Source: Janthinobacterium aquaticum
GTDB lineage: Bacteria; Pseudomonadota; Gammaproteobacteria; Burkholderiales; Burkholderiaceae_D
Reading direction: 5' to 3'
Assembly (NCBI RefSeq): GCF_009208565.1
Contig: NZ_WFLK01000015.1
Coordinates: forward strand, 1-64,000
DNA: 64,000 nucleotides
The notes under the pieces were generated by a model. It did no database searches. It was not told where the DNA came from and saw only the letters and a program-made list of their open reading frames with translations. Numbering within the stretch: position 1 is the first letter of the stretch; each line of letters begins with the position of its first letter. Shown here in pieces: positions 1 through 8,800 of this stretch. A program made the translations under genes and the position numbers.

Positions 1-71
1 AGCCTAAGGGCGGATACAGCATCCAGTTACCCGGTCTTGATATGCCTACCAAGAATTTTGACAGCGGTTAA
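1..71 (+). CDS. Possible 3' end of an unidentified gene (partial)
   Basis: The third forward frame is open from the left edge to a TAA at 69-71 and would end in ...GLDMPTKNFDSG. The composition is plausible for a protein C-terminus, and the first REP palindrome starts about 45 bases later, as is usual for these elements after a gene. Only 22 codons are visible, so no family can be named. It may be chance. Confidence 0.3.
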   Translation, partial: PKGGYSIQLPGLDMPTKNFDSG

Positions 72-111
72 TGTTGTTCGCAACACCATCAACCGCATGA
101 GAGGAATAATA

Positions 112-211
112 CAAGGTCGGATTAGCCTGGCGTAGCCAGGCGTAATCCGACAATCCCACAGCGGCCAACAATGTTGTCGGATTACGCCGCTACGCGGCTA
201 ATCCGACCTAC
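112..211. repeat. REP/BIME-like pair of palindromes (copy a)
   Basis: Two imperfect palindromes with cores at 116-151 and 176-207 face each other. Each has GTCGGATTA / TAATCCGAC arms and a variable inner stem. The spacer ends in GCCAACAATGTT, the same words found between the pairs at 53411-53512 and 58798-58900. The first core carries an inner stem GCCTGGC/GCCAGGC, the second CCGC/GCGG. Compensated inner stems imply selection for the hairpin. This fits the repetitive extragenic palindromes mobilised by RAYT transposases, but no such transposase is in the window. Confidence 0.85.
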
Positions 212-229
212 TTAGCTACCAGCCCCTGT

Positions 230-1054
230 CTAGCGCTGCTGGCGCTTGCGCCCGGCCAGCCGGGCCGTGGGCGCCACCAGATTCGCATACAGGGCGCCCG
301 TGGGCGCGTCCCACTGCTGCACCGCCTGCTGCTGGCGCGCTACGGTGGCCATGTCGCCGCGCGCTATCGGACCGGAGAGCGCTGGCGCGGCACCCAACCG
401 GAAGACATTGGCCATCGCTTCGGCGGCCAGCGGTCTGGCCAGTTCGCGCGCCACCGCCTCGGGGATGCCGGCTGCCTGGTAAGCGCGTAGCGCGGCGTCA
501 AGCACGGTCACCAGATAATTGCTGGCAAACACGGCAGCGGCGTGATACACGGTCTTGGCGGCGGCGTCGATCGGTACAGGCCGCGCGCCGATGGCCAGCA
601 GCAGCGGCGTCAAGGCTGCCAGCGCCTGCGCATCGCCTTCCACGCCGCAGTAAGTGCCGTCAAAGCCGGCCGCCACCTGGGCCGGATCGGCAAAGCTGCG
701 GATCGGATGCACGCTGGCCACCGTGGCACCGGCGTCGACGGCCGCTTGCAGCGCGGTGGACGCCAGCGCACCGCTGCAGTGAAACACGGTGGCGCCGGCC
801 AGCTGTCCCTGCGCCGCCAGCGCCGCGCAGGCCGGGCCGATCTGGTCGTCAGAGACGGCCAGCATGGTCACGTCGGCGCGGCGCAGCGCGCCATGGCTGT
901 CGACCGGTGTGCCGGCGCCGATAAAGGCCACCGCATCGCGCGCCGACGCCATCGAGCGCGTCAGCACATCCTGCACTGTCACGCCGTCCACGCCGGCAAA
1001 CAGGCGCCCCAGCACACGGCCCACATGACCGGCGCCGATCACATTTAACGTCAT
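230..1054 (-). CDS. Rossmann-fold DUF2520-type oxidoreductase-like protein
   Basis: About 274 residues. The N-terminus carries the dinucleotide-binding signature NVIGAGHVG followed by a Rossmann half with AVSDDQI at about residue 70. The C-terminal half is helical (HAAAVFASNYLVTVLDAA) and resembles the DUF2520 domain of proteins related to F420-dependent NADP reductases and ketopantoate or prephenate dehydrogenases. The substrate is unknown. I chose the ATG at 1054; a GTG three codons upstream (1063) is also possible and neither has a clear ribosome site. It is the last gene of a minus-strand series beginning with pepP and follows the DUF924 gene after a few bases. Confidence 0.75.
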   Translation of the reverse strand: MTLNVIGAGHVGRVLGRLFAGVDGVTVQDVLTRSMASARDAVAFIGAGTPVDSHGALRRADVTMLAVSDDQIGPACAALAAQGQLAGATVFHCSGALASTALQAAVDAGATVASVHPIRSFADPAQVAAGFDGTYCGVEGDAQALAALTPLLLAIGARPVPIDAAAKTVYHAAAVFASNYLVTVLDAALRAYQAAGIPEAVARELARPLAAEAMANVFRLGAAPALSGPIARGDMATVARQQQAVQQWDAPTGALYANLVAPTARLAGRKRQQR

Positions 1055-1066
1055 GCCATTCACAGA

Positions 1067-1648
1067 CTAGAATCCCGATCCGGGCTGCTGCAGATAGGCT
1101 GCCTCTTCCGGCGTCGAGACGCGTCCGAGGATGGCGTTACGGTGCGGGAAGCGGCCAAAGCGGGCAATCACTTCCTGGTGGCGCTGGGCGAAGTCGAGCA
1201 TGCTTTCAAAGCCGTCATGCGCCTGCGACAGCTGCTGGAACAGTTCCACCGCATGCGCCTGCATGGCCAGGTCTTCGGCATGCTCGAACGGCAGGTAGAC
1301 AAAGGCGCGCAGCATCGGATCGAGCTGCTGATCGGCGCCCTGTTCGGTCATCGTCATGGCCAGCGCCAGTGCCTGGGCGTCGCCGGCAAACGCGCGCGGC
1401 GTGCCGCGATGGACATTGCGCGTGAACTGATCGAGCACCAGGATGCGCGCCAGCCCGCCGCGTGGTGTCGCTTCCCAGTCGCGCAGGCCGCCGTCGATGG
1501 CGCTGTCGATCAGGCTGCCGAAGCGGCTGCGGATCTGTGCGTCGAACGCGTCATCCTTGCGAAACCACTCCGGACGCGCCTGGCCATGGCCGGGGTTATC
1601 GGGCGGCAGAAACCAGAAGTCGAGTACTGCCATTGCTTGTCCATCCAT
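1067..1648 (-). CDS. DUF924 family protein
   Basis: 193 residues matching the DUF924 family by its sequence pattern: VLDFWF near the start, PEWFRKDDAFD at about 26-36, LARILVLDQFTRN at about 67-79, YLPFEHAED at about 118-126 and FGRFPHRNAILGR near the end. Structures of this family show an all-helical TPR-like fold; no biochemical role is established. No signal peptide is visible, so it is probably cytosolic. It sits between the MgtC-like and DUF2520 genes on the same strand with short gaps, consistent with co-transcription. Confidence 0.8.
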   Translation of the reverse strand: MDGQAMAVLDFWFLPPDNPGHGQARPEWFRKDDAFDAQIRSRFGSLIDSAIDGGLRDWEATPRGGLARILVLDQFTRNVHRGTPRAFAGDAQALALAMTMTEQGADQQLDPMLRAFVYLPFEHAEDLAMQAHAVELFQQLSQAHDGFESMLDFAQRHQEVIARFGRFPHRNAILGRVSTPEEAAYLQQPGSGF

Positions 1649-1693
1649 GGTTTATCCTTGTCAGCAGATTCATCAGCAGGTTCGTCAGCGTGT

Positions 1694-2434
1694 TCAGTTA
1701 CGGGCATGCGACAGCTGGAAGCCGGCAATGCCCTCGAAGGCGGCCAGTTCGGCCGACATGGCAGACAGGCTGGCGCCCGTGTTCCTGCCATGGGCGATGG
1801 CGACAAAGCGCCACTCCTGCATGCCGTCGTTGCTGCCGATCGTGAGCGTGCCGCCCGCGATGTCGTAGCCGCGCTTGGCGGCCATGCGCCGTAGCGCATC
1901 CTCGCGCGGCACGAAGTCGCGCTTGAAGCGCATGGTAATGGCCACGGCATGGCGCGACGGCAGCAGATTCTCCAATTTTGACAGAAAAATCATCGCCATC
2001 GCGCACAGGAAGGCCAGCCCCATGGCCGACAGATAAAAACCGATACCGACCATCACGCCGATCACCGACGAGGCCCAGATCGAAGCGGCGGTGGTCAGGC
2101 CGCTGATATTGAAGCCTTCACGCATGATCACGCCGGCGCCCAGGAAGCCCACGCCGGTCACGATGCCCTGGATCACGCGGGTCGGGTCGCTGCCGACGAT
2201 GCTGCCATGGCCGCCGTACCAGAATTCGGGATAGCCGCCCAGCACCGTCAGCGCGGCCGACGCCATGCACACCAGGCTGTAGGTGCGCATGCCGGCGGCG
2301 CGCCCGTGATACGAGCGCTCGTAGCCGACCAGCAAACCGAGCAGCAGCGCGCCGATCAGATTCATCAGGATCACGCCATTGGTCGCCAGCTCGGCCGGCG
2401 ACCAATAGGCGCGCAGGAAGTCGATGGTCGGCAT
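1694..2434 (-). CDS. MgtC/SapB family inner-membrane protein
   Basis: 246 residues. The first half is strongly hydrophobic with about four to five membrane segments and carries family hallmarks: NLIGALLLGLLVGYERS at about 25-41, the AAGMRTYSLVCM stretch after it, and TGVGFLGAGVIMREG at about 93-107, followed by GLTTAASIWASS. The C-terminal 80 residues form a soluble domain (ITMRFKRDF...). Members include the virulence-linked Mg2+-starvation protein MgtC and SapB, although many environmental homologues have no proven role. It begins five bases after the upstream small gene, so the two are probably translated from one message. Confidence 0.85.
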   Translation of the reverse strand: MPTIDFLRAYWSPAELATNGVILMNLIGALLLGLLVGYERSYHGRAAGMRTYSLVCMASAALTVLGGYPEFWYGGHGSIVGSDPTRVIQGIVTGVGFLGAGVIMREGFNISGLTTAASIWASSVIGVMVGIGFYLSAMGLAFLCAMAMIFLSKLENLLPSRHAVAITMRFKRDFVPREDALRRMAAKRGYDIAGGTLTIGSNDGMQEWRFVAIAHGRNTGASLSAMSAELAAFEGIAGFQLSHARN

Positions 2435-2439
2435 CGCGC

Positions 2440-2688
2440 TTACGGCTTTTTGGTCAGCTGCTTTTCAAACGCCACATCGAGCTTGCTGACGCGGCGCGCC
2501 TTCTGCGGCCCCAGTCCATTGACAAAGGCCACGAAGGCGTCCAGTTCCAGCGGTGGACACAGCGGTGGCTGGCCCGGCCCTTCGGTCAGGAAGAACAGCT
2601 CATCGCCGGTGCGCGCCATGCTGTACAGGCGGTTGCCGCTGCGTTCCTTGAGCCGCTCGATGGCGGCGGTAGCGCGTGTCGATCGCAT
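2440..2688 (-). CDS. Small conserved-looking protein of unknown function
   Basis: 82 residues starting MRSTRATAAIERLK. The ATG at 2688-2686 shares one base with the pepP stop codon (TGATG), which argues for translational coupling and for this start rather than the longer open frame reaching 2844 that would lie inside pepP. The protein is basic at both ends with a central LFFLTEGPGQPPLCPPLELD segment. I do not recognise a family, and no membrane segment or signal peptide is visible. Confidence 0.7.
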   Translation of the reverse strand: MRSTRATAAIERLKERSGNRLYSMARTGDELFFLTEGPGQPPLCPPLELDAFVAFVNGLGPQKARRVSKLDVAFEKQLTKKP

Positions 2689-4499
2689 CAGATGGCCTCC
2701 GTGCGTTCTTGCAGCCAGGCCAATGCTGCGCCATCGAGGTGCGGCTCCAGGCGCGCGCGCACCGTGGCGTGGTAGTCGTTGAGCCAGGCCGCTTCGTCGT
2801 CGCGCAGCAGCGCGCGCTCGACGCAGCGCGTGTCGATCGGGCACAGCGTGAGCGTTTCAAATTTCAAAAATTCGCCGAACTGGGTGCTGGCCGCTGGCAC
2901 GTTCAACACCAGGTTTTCAATGCGGATGCCCCACTGGCCCGGACGATAGATGCCCGGCTCGATCGAGGTGATCATGCCCGGCTCCATGGCCGTATGCGGC
3001 TCGGGCATGGTCGATTGCGAAATCGACTGCGGCCCCTCATGCACGTTGAGGAAAAAGCCCACGCCGTGGCCGGTGCCGTGGCCAAAGTCGATACCCTCGG
3101 CCCACAGCGGCGCGCGCGCAATCGCGTCGAGCATCGGCGACTTGACGGTGCGCGGGAACTGCGCGCGCGACAGCGCGATCATGCTGCGCAAGACCAGCGT
3201 AAAGTCGCGCTTGTGCGCAGCGGTGAGCTGGCCCACCGGTACCACGCGCGTGATATCGGTGGTGCCGCCCAAGTACTGGCCGCCCGAGTCGATCAGCAGC
3301 AGGCCGTCGCCTTCGATGGTCGCTTCGCTGCCGGCCTGGGCGTGGTAGTGCATGATGGCGCCATGCGCGTTATAGCCGGCGATGGTGCCAAAGCTGGGGC
3401 TGACAAAATTGGCGCGCCGCGCGCGGCAGGCAGTCAGCTGTGTATCGACACCGAGTTCGGTCAACGGTGCGCGCTGCGGATCGGCCAGGGTAGCGTCGAG
3501 CCAGCTGAAAAATTCGCACAGGGCTGCACCGTCCTGTTCCATCACGGCGCGTACATGGGCCGCTTCGCTGTCGCTCTTGCGCGACTTGGCCAGCGTGGTC
3601 GGATTGATTGCCTCGATCACGCGCACCACGCCTGGCACGGCCTCGCGCGTGCCGTGGGTCAGGCGGCGCGGATCGAGCAGCAAGCTGGCATCGGCCGGCA
3701 AGGCCGCCAACGCGCTGGTAAAGCGCTCGTACGGCGCCACATCGACGCCGTGCGCTTCAAGCGTGGCGTGCAATTCTGGCGCCACCTTGCCGTCGGCCAC
3801 GAACAGCGTGGCACGCTGCGGCCCGACCAGCGCGTGCGACACAAACACCGGGTTGTAATGCACATCGGCGCCGCGCAGGTTGAACAGCCAGGCGATATCG
3901 TCGAGCGTGGAGATCACATGATGGCTGGCGCCATGCGCCGCCATGGCGGCGCGCAGTGCGGCCAGTTTGTCGCTGCGCGGCAGTGCCGGGTACGGCGCGC
4001 CGTGCTCGAACACGGCGGCAACCGGCTTGGCCGGGCGCTCGGCCCACACCAGGTCGAGCAGATCGATATCGGTGCGCAGCGTCACCTGGCTACCCAGCGC
4101 CTGGCGCAGCAAGCGCGCATTGGCCAGACCCAGCACGGCGCCGTCGACGGCCACCACCTGCCCCGGCTGCATGGTCTGGCCCAGCCAGTCGAGATACAGC
4201 ACGCTGGCGCCGGACGGAATTTTTTTCAGTACGATGTCGCTGCCGGCCAGCTCCGTTTCAGCCTGTTCCCAGTAGCGGCCATCGGTCCACACGCCCGCTT
4301 CCTCTTGGGTGACAATCAGCGTACCGACCGAGCCGGTAAAACCGGAAACCCATTCACGGCCCTGCCAGTGCGCCGGCAAGTATTCGGACAGGTGCGGGTC
4401 GGCCGAAGGGATGATCACGGCGTCGACGCCCTGCTCGCGCATGGCGGCGCGCAGCTGGGCCAAACGGTGGGCGGGGGAACTCAGATTCGGTGTATGCAT
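2688..4499 (-). CDS. pepP: Xaa-Pro aminopeptidase (M24B, large form)
   Basis: 603 residues, the length of the three-domain cytosolic aminopeptidase P that removes N-terminal residues preceding proline. Two creatinase-type N-domains are followed by the pita-bread catalytic domain. Its metal ligands can be read as the aspartates in LLIDSGGQYLGGTTDITR, the histidine in GHGTGHGVGFFLNVHEGP, and the glutamates in SIEPGIY and RIENL. This is the eukaryote-like long form rather than the shorter 440-residue E. coli PepP, so the symbol is given by function. It is the first gene of a minus-strand run with the small ORF and the mgtC-like gene. Confidence 0.88.
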   Translation of the reverse strand: MHTPNLSSPAHRLAQLRAAMREQGVDAVIIPSADPHLSEYLPAHWQGREWVSGFTGSVGTLIVTQEEAGVWTDGRYWEQAETELAGSDIVLKKIPSGASVLYLDWLGQTMQPGQVVAVDGAVLGLANARLLRQALGSQVTLRTDIDLLDLVWAERPAKPVAAVFEHGAPYPALPRSDKLAALRAAMAAHGASHHVISTLDDIAWLFNLRGADVHYNPVFVSHALVGPQRATLFVADGKVAPELHATLEAHGVDVAPYERFTSALAALPADASLLLDPRRLTHGTREAVPGVVRVIEAINPTTLAKSRKSDSEAAHVRAVMEQDGAALCEFFSWLDATLADPQRAPLTELGVDTQLTACRARRANFVSPSFGTIAGYNAHGAIMHYHAQAGSEATIEGDGLLLIDSGGQYLGGTTDITRVVPVGQLTAAHKRDFTLVLRSMIALSRAQFPRTVKSPMLDAIARAPLWAEGIDFGHGTGHGVGFFLNVHEGPQSISQSTMPEPHTAMEPGMITSIEPGIYRPGQWGIRIENLVLNVPAASTQFGEFLKFETLTLCPIDTRCVERALLRDDEAAWLNDYHATVRARLEPHLDGAALAWLQERTEAI

Positions 4500-4560
4500 G
4501 GTGTGAATTCGTGTGGTGCGGTGAAGAACCCATGATACTCCGAATGGCGGCGATGCAGTA

Positions 4561-5829
4561 TCAGGGGCGTGAGCTCTCCACCAGCCCGGTCACCAGGTCG
4601 GCAATCTGCTGTTCCGCCGGCACTGCCTGCGCCATCCTGACCGCTATCTCCGCACAGGCAGTCGCCACGGCAGGGTCGCCCAGCAAGCCGGCCAACGCCG
4701 CGCGCCAGGCACGCGGCGGCGCATCGGGCAGCACCGTGGCGGCCACGCCCAGGCGACGCAGGCGCGCCGCATTGTCCGGCTGGTCAAACGCAAACGGCAC
4801 CACCAGCTGCGGCTTGCCGGCCGCCAGCACGGTAGCGCTGGTGCCGATGCCGCCATGGTGTACAAAGGCGGCGGCCCGGCGGCTCAGCAGGTCGAACGGC
4901 GCATACGCCACATACAGCACCGACGCCGGCAGCGTGGCCGGCAATTGTGAGCGGTAGGGCGTGACGACCACCACCCGCAGGCCCAGCTCGCCGGCAGCAT
5001 CGAGCGCGCGTGCCAGAAAGTGGCGGCCATGCGCCATCGCCGAGCCAGGCGTGACCACGATGGGCGCTGTGCCGGCGTCGAGAAAGCGCTGCAGGTCGGG
5101 CGCCAGCTGCTGGCTTGAGGGCGGCATGCGCGGAAAAGCGGTGCACACCGTATGGGGCGGCCAGTCCGGCTGCGGCGCGGCAAACCAGGCGGGAAACGCA
5201 CAGATCACGCGCTGCGGCGAATGCAGCCAGTGGCTCATCACGCGCCGCACCGGCGCCAGCCCCAAGGAGGCGCGCAGGCGGTTGATGGCGGGCCGCACGA
5301 TGGGGTCGAGCATCAGCCGTTCGACCAGCGCCATGCTCAAGCGGATCACGGGCTGCGGCAGGGCACGCGGCCAGTTCAGGCCGCGCCGCACCGAGGCGTC
5401 CCGGGCGCCCAGAAAGCACGATGGCGCCAGGTGCAAGGTAGCCAGTGGCACGCCCTGCGTTTCCTGCAGCAGCCGTCCGGTCAGGCCCAGCGTGCTGGCC
5501 ACAATCACCGTTGGCCCCTGCTGCTGTTCTGCTTTCAGCAGTGCCAGCTGCTGCGTGTAGGCCTGCGGCAAATGGCGCGCCATATGCTTCCAGATGGTGG
5601 CAAAGCCCTTGATGGGGTGCCACAGGTCAGGGTCGGCCACGCTGGCGTCAAGGTCCTCCTGGCTCAGGCCCGAGACAAAGCGCAAGCCGGCCTGCTCCAC
5701 GCGCGCCTGGAAGTTGGCGCTGGCCACCAGCGTGACGGCATGGCCGCGTGCGCGCAGCGCCTGGCCGATCACGATAAACGGATAGACGTCACCGGCGCTG
5801 CCGGCAGCGAGAATGATCACGCGTATCAT
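4561..5829 (-). CDS. Glycosyltransferase, GT1/UGT-like
   Basis: 422 residues with a GT-B fold. The N-terminal acceptor domain begins IILAAGSAGDVYPFIVIG, and the C-terminal nucleotide-sugar site contains HHGGIGTSATVLAAGKP followed by PFAFDQPDNAARL, the D-Q of the UGT signature. Bacterial relatives glycosylate sterols, lipids, macrolides or rhamnolipid precursors; the acceptor cannot be read here. No signal peptide is present. Its ATG overlaps the DUF4132 stop by four bases (ATGA, 5826-5829), so it is the third gene of a coupled Crp/Fnr - DUF4132 - glycosyltransferase unit. Confidence 0.85.
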   Translation of the reverse strand: MIRVIILAAGSAGDVYPFIVIGQALRARGHAVTLVASANFQARVEQAGLRFVSGLSQEDLDASVADPDLWHPIKGFATIWKHMARHLPQAYTQQLALLKAEQQQGPTVIVASTLGLTGRLLQETQGVPLATLHLAPSCFLGARDASVRRGLNWPRALPQPVIRLSMALVERLMLDPIVRPAINRLRASLGLAPVRRVMSHWLHSPQRVICAFPAWFAAPQPDWPPHTVCTAFPRMPPSSQQLAPDLQRFLDAGTAPIVVTPGSAMAHGRHFLARALDAAGELGLRVVVVTPYRSQLPATLPASVLYVAYAPFDLLSRRAAAFVHHGGIGTSATVLAAGKPQLVVPFAFDQPDNAARLRRLGVAATVLPDAPPRAWRAALAGLLGDPAVATACAEIAVRMAQAVPAEQQIADLVTGLVESSRP

Positions 5830-7949
5830 GGTTCTGCAGCGGCGAGCAACTGGCCGGCGATCACGGCGATTTTTTCCAGCAGCGCCTCATCGTAGGGCAG
5901 CCAGGGCACGGCGCCCAGCCTGGCGCCGCGGGTTGCCGCGTCGCCAGGCATGTCGATGGCCACTTCGGCACCATCGCAAGTCACGCGGGCGGTCGACAAA
6001 TGCACCGCATGGCGGCCCACGGTCAGATGGCGCGCTTCTATCTGCATGCGCCCCTGTGCAATCTGTCCGGCAAATACCTGCTGCAGCACGCTGCGCCGCA
6101 TGGCGGCCATCGGGCCGCTTTCCAGTGTTGCCAGGTAGGCCAGGCGTGCACTGCGCCGGGCATCCGGTTCCGCCTCGGCCAGCGCAAACGCGCTGACGCT
6201 GACCAACAGGTCCACCGCGCGGCATGCTTCCGAATACGCCACGGCCGACATCTGCTGCAGCTGCGAGGCATCGAGCGCCTGCCAGCGGCTGCCCACGCGC
6301 CGCTCCAGCGACAGGCCGTTTGCGGTACAGGCACCCTGCGCTCCCGGATAGATGCGCCCTTCGAGGCGCAGCGACACGCGCCAGTCGCCGAACGGGCGCG
6401 ACAGGCCTTCGTCGTGATCGAGCCGCCAGCCTTCACGGCGCGCCAGCCCTAGCAGCGTGCGCACCGACAGCAGATGGCCGGCAAACGGCACGCTGCCATC
6501 ATCAGGCGGTACGTACACTTCGCGGTAAGCCTGGCGTACCGGCTGAAGCAGCCGGCGCTGCGTAACCAGCGCCTGCCAGGCGGCGCGCTCTTCCACGCTG
6601 CCATGCAGCGGATGCCACAGGCTGATCTCGCCGTCCACCGGCAGCGCCAGCTGCTGGCCCCAGGCGTCGATGGCGCCCTCGCCTTGCGGCATGCATGCGC
6701 GCCCGTCGTCGAGGCGCCAGATCAGCGCGCGCACTACGGTAGCGGCATCCTTGTCGCCGCCGTACAGTGCGCGCCAGTGTTCGACCGGCCAGCGCACCTC
6801 GTTTGCCAGCCCCGCTTCCAGCGTGCGCGCCAGCATGGCCTGGCGGCGCTTGCCCGGCGCACCGGGCAGTCCGAGGCGCCAGGCGATATCCGAACGGGCA
6901 GCCAGCGCCCGCTCTGCCGGCTTCAGGTTGCGTTCGAGCTTTTTGCGGATGCCAGCATGGCGCACCTCGGCCAGCGCCGTGCGCAAGGCCTGCAGGCTCT
7001 CGGGCGTGGGGATGGTTTCCACTGCATGGCCCAGCGCCATCGCCAGCGACTGCGATGGCGCGCTCTTGGCCGTGCCGGGCGCCACGCTGGCCTGCGGCAG
7101 CAGCGCGGCAATCAGCGGGCCAAACCAGGCTTCATCGCGGTAGGCGGCCACGCGTGCGGCGCGCGCCAGCACCGGCGTATCGTGGGTGGAAAAAGCCGCG
7201 TCAGCCGCATAGGGCACGCTGCCGTCATGAATCGCCGCCAGCTCGCCTGCCGCGCGTTCGAGCACGCTGCGGGCAAAGTCGATATAGGCAGCGTCGCCAG
7301 CGAGCACCTCGGCCGGATCGGGCTCGCCGATGCTGTCGCGGTTCCAGAAACTGCTGTGGCGCGAGCCGGCCAGCGCCAGCAGGCCATCAGCGCGCACCTG
7401 CGCCAGCCGTTCAAATTCCTCCAGCGTGACGGGCATCGGATAGCGCAGGTGGCGCTCTGCCATCTGCTGCTCAAACCGGGCGGGCGCGTCACCGCCGGCC
7501 AGGCGCGCCAGGAAATACGCCTGGTACGGCTGCTCGGCCCAGCCGGACGGCTCGCCCAGTATGCGCCGCGCCTGCGCAGCCGCGCTGTCGGGCAGCGCCC
7601 CTTGCAGGCAGGCCAGGCAGCCGATCGCATAGTCCCACTCCATCTTGTGCTCGCCGGCGGCATCGAGCGCCTCAAGCGCACCAAGCAGCGTCTCGCCTTC
7701 CAGTACCGGCGCCAGGCCTGCCCGTTCAATCTGCGCCAGCAGGCTGGCGGCCATGGTGCGCCGCGCCACATCGTCATGGCCGAAGCGGGCAGCGCGGTGC
7801 AGCGCGCCCCAGACCGTGCCCAGTTCTTCCGGCGTCCAGTCAGCGATATCGACCGGCGGGCCGGTAAAGCGCGCATGATCGACCGGCTCGCCGTCGAGGC
7901 GTGCACGCAGTGCGCTGGCGCGGGCGCTGGTTTGACCGTCAGGCTTCAT
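5826..7949 (-). CDS. DUF4132 domain protein
   Basis: 707 residues from the ATG at 7949. A longer open frame continues upstream but overlaps the regulator gene and becomes Cys/Arg/Trp-rich, so it is not real. The C-terminal third has the DUF4132 pattern (SLWHPLHGSVEERAAWQ, FAGHLLSVRTLLGLARREGW, RPFGDWRVSLRLEG, AVPWLPYDEALLEKI). Proteins of this family are often linked to MolR/WGR-type proteins, with no known activity. The remainder is helix-rich and Ala/Arg-heavy with no catalytic motif I recognise. It overlaps the regulator by 11 bases and the glycosyltransferase by 4. Confidence 0.75.
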   Translation of the reverse strand: MKPDGQTSARASALRARLDGEPVDHARFTGPPVDIADWTPEELGTVWGALHRAARFGHDDVARRTMAASLLAQIERAGLAPVLEGETLLGALEALDAAGEHKMEWDYAIGCLACLQGALPDSAAAQARRILGEPSGWAEQPYQAYFLARLAGGDAPARFEQQMAERHLRYPMPVTLEEFERLAQVRADGLLALAGSRHSSFWNRDSIGEPDPAEVLAGDAAYIDFARSVLERAAGELAAIHDGSVPYAADAAFSTHDTPVLARAARVAAYRDEAWFGPLIAALLPQASVAPGTAKSAPSQSLAMALGHAVETIPTPESLQALRTALAEVRHAGIRKKLERNLKPAERALAARSDIAWRLGLPGAPGKRRQAMLARTLEAGLANEVRWPVEHWRALYGGDKDAATVVRALIWRLDDGRACMPQGEGAIDAWGQQLALPVDGEISLWHPLHGSVEERAAWQALVTQRRLLQPVRQAYREVYVPPDDGSVPFAGHLLSVRTLLGLARREGWRLDHDEGLSRPFGDWRVSLRLEGRIYPGAQGACTANGLSLERRVGSRWQALDASQLQQMSAVAYSEACRAVDLLVSVSAFALAEAEPDARRSARLAYLATLESGPMAAMRRSVLQQVFAGQIAQGRMQIEARHLTVGRHAVHLSTARVTCDGAEVAIDMPGDAATRGARLGAVPWLPYDEALLEKIAVIAGQLLAAAEP

Positions 7950-8652
7950 CGCTGCCCTCGTAGCGGCGCAGGCCGTCCAGGTCGAGTATGCGGATGCCCC
8001 CGTAATCGAGCAGCAGCAAGCCCTGTTTTTCCAGCACCTGCAAGGCCTGGTTGGCGCGCTGGCGCGAGGTGCCCGACAAGAGGCCAACTTCTTCCTGCGA
8101 CAGCTGCACCAGCCGCTCCACGCCCGGATACAGGTGCGAGTTGAACATCGAAGCCAGGCAGCGCGCCACGCGCGTGTTGATGTCGAGCAGGCGGTCGTTT
8201 TCCACCATGCCGATAAACTGGCCCAGGCGTTCATTGAGCTGCATCAGCAGAAAGCGCGTGAATGGCAGGCTGGTGTCGAGCAGCCAGTGAAAGGTGGACG
8301 CCGGCAGGCGCGCCACGCGTGTATCGCGCACGGCTATCGTGTCGTACTTGCGCGTCTCGCGCTTGAGCAGCGAGCCTTCGCCAAACCAGCTACCGGGCGG
8401 CATGCCGGTAAACGTCATGGCCTTGCCGGAGGCCGAAAAATTGTTCATCTTGACCATGCCGCTGATCACGCCGATCCAGTTCTCGATCGGTTCGCCCTTG
8501 CGGCAGATAAAGCCGCCTTTCGGCGTAAAGGTTTCAAACACGTCGGCCTCGACGCGCGCCAGTTGGGCAGCGTCAAGCAACTGCGCCCAGTTGGCCGCGC
8601 GCACGGCATCTTTAAGACTGATATCTGCTGTGATCATTGTGCGATGCACCAT
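7939..8652 (-). CDS. Crp/Fnr family transcriptional regulator
   Basis: About 237 residues. A cyclic-nucleotide-binding-like beta-barrel (FTPKGGFICRKGEPIENWIGVISG, PGSWFGEGSLLKR) is followed by the dimer helix and a C-terminal winged helix (LSQEEVGLLSGTSRQRANQALQ as the recognition region). The FNR cysteine cluster is absent, so it is not an oxygen sensor of that type. The start is uncertain: ATG at 8652 or 8637, or TTG at 8676, none with a good Shine-Dalgarno. It lies divergent to the acyl-CoA synthetase/Liv transporter operon and may control it; that link is inference from position. Confidence 0.85.
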   Translation of the reverse strand: MVHRTMITADISLKDAVRAANWAQLLDAAQLARVEADVFETFTPKGGFICRKGEPIENWIGVISGMVKMNNFSASGKAMTFTGMPPGSWFGEGSLLKRETRKYDTIAVRDTRVARLPASTFHWLLDTSLPFTRFLLMQLNERLGQFIGMVENDRLLDINTRVARCLASMFNSHLYPGVERLVQLSQEEVGLLSGTSRQRANQALQVLEKQGLLLLDYGGIRILDLDGLRRYEGSDEA

Positions 8653-8800
8653 CGAAAAGTGGGTAAATGTCCCCAAAAAGACAACTCGCCTGCTCCCTGC
8701 AAGCTACTATCATTGCACAAACGCGCTGCACATAAAAACACGGAGCGCCACACCATGAGGTGGCGCCCGAGGAAAATAACAAACGCAACAGGAGACACTG
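8653..8800. promoter_or_regulatory. Divergent control region between the Crp/Fnr gene and the CoA-ligase operon
   Basis: This stretch must hold both promoters. Two structured elements are visible: a short dyad TGGGTAAATGTCCCCA at 8660-8675 near the regulator start, and a 7-bp perfect stem GCGCCAC/GTGGCGC (8745-8751 and 8760-8766) in what would be the leader of the ligase. The ligase ribosome site AGGAGA lies just before its GTG at 8801. No canonical CRP (TGTGA-N6-TCACA) or FNR (TTGAT-N4-ATCAA) site is present. Confidence 0.4.

Noticed and set aside
2676-4535. A 619-codon open frame opposite pepP on the plus strand
   Set aside because: It is the antisense shadow of a well-conserved M24 peptidase; its translation is rich in His/Arg/Gln/Ala with no motif, as expected from GC-rich complementary frames.
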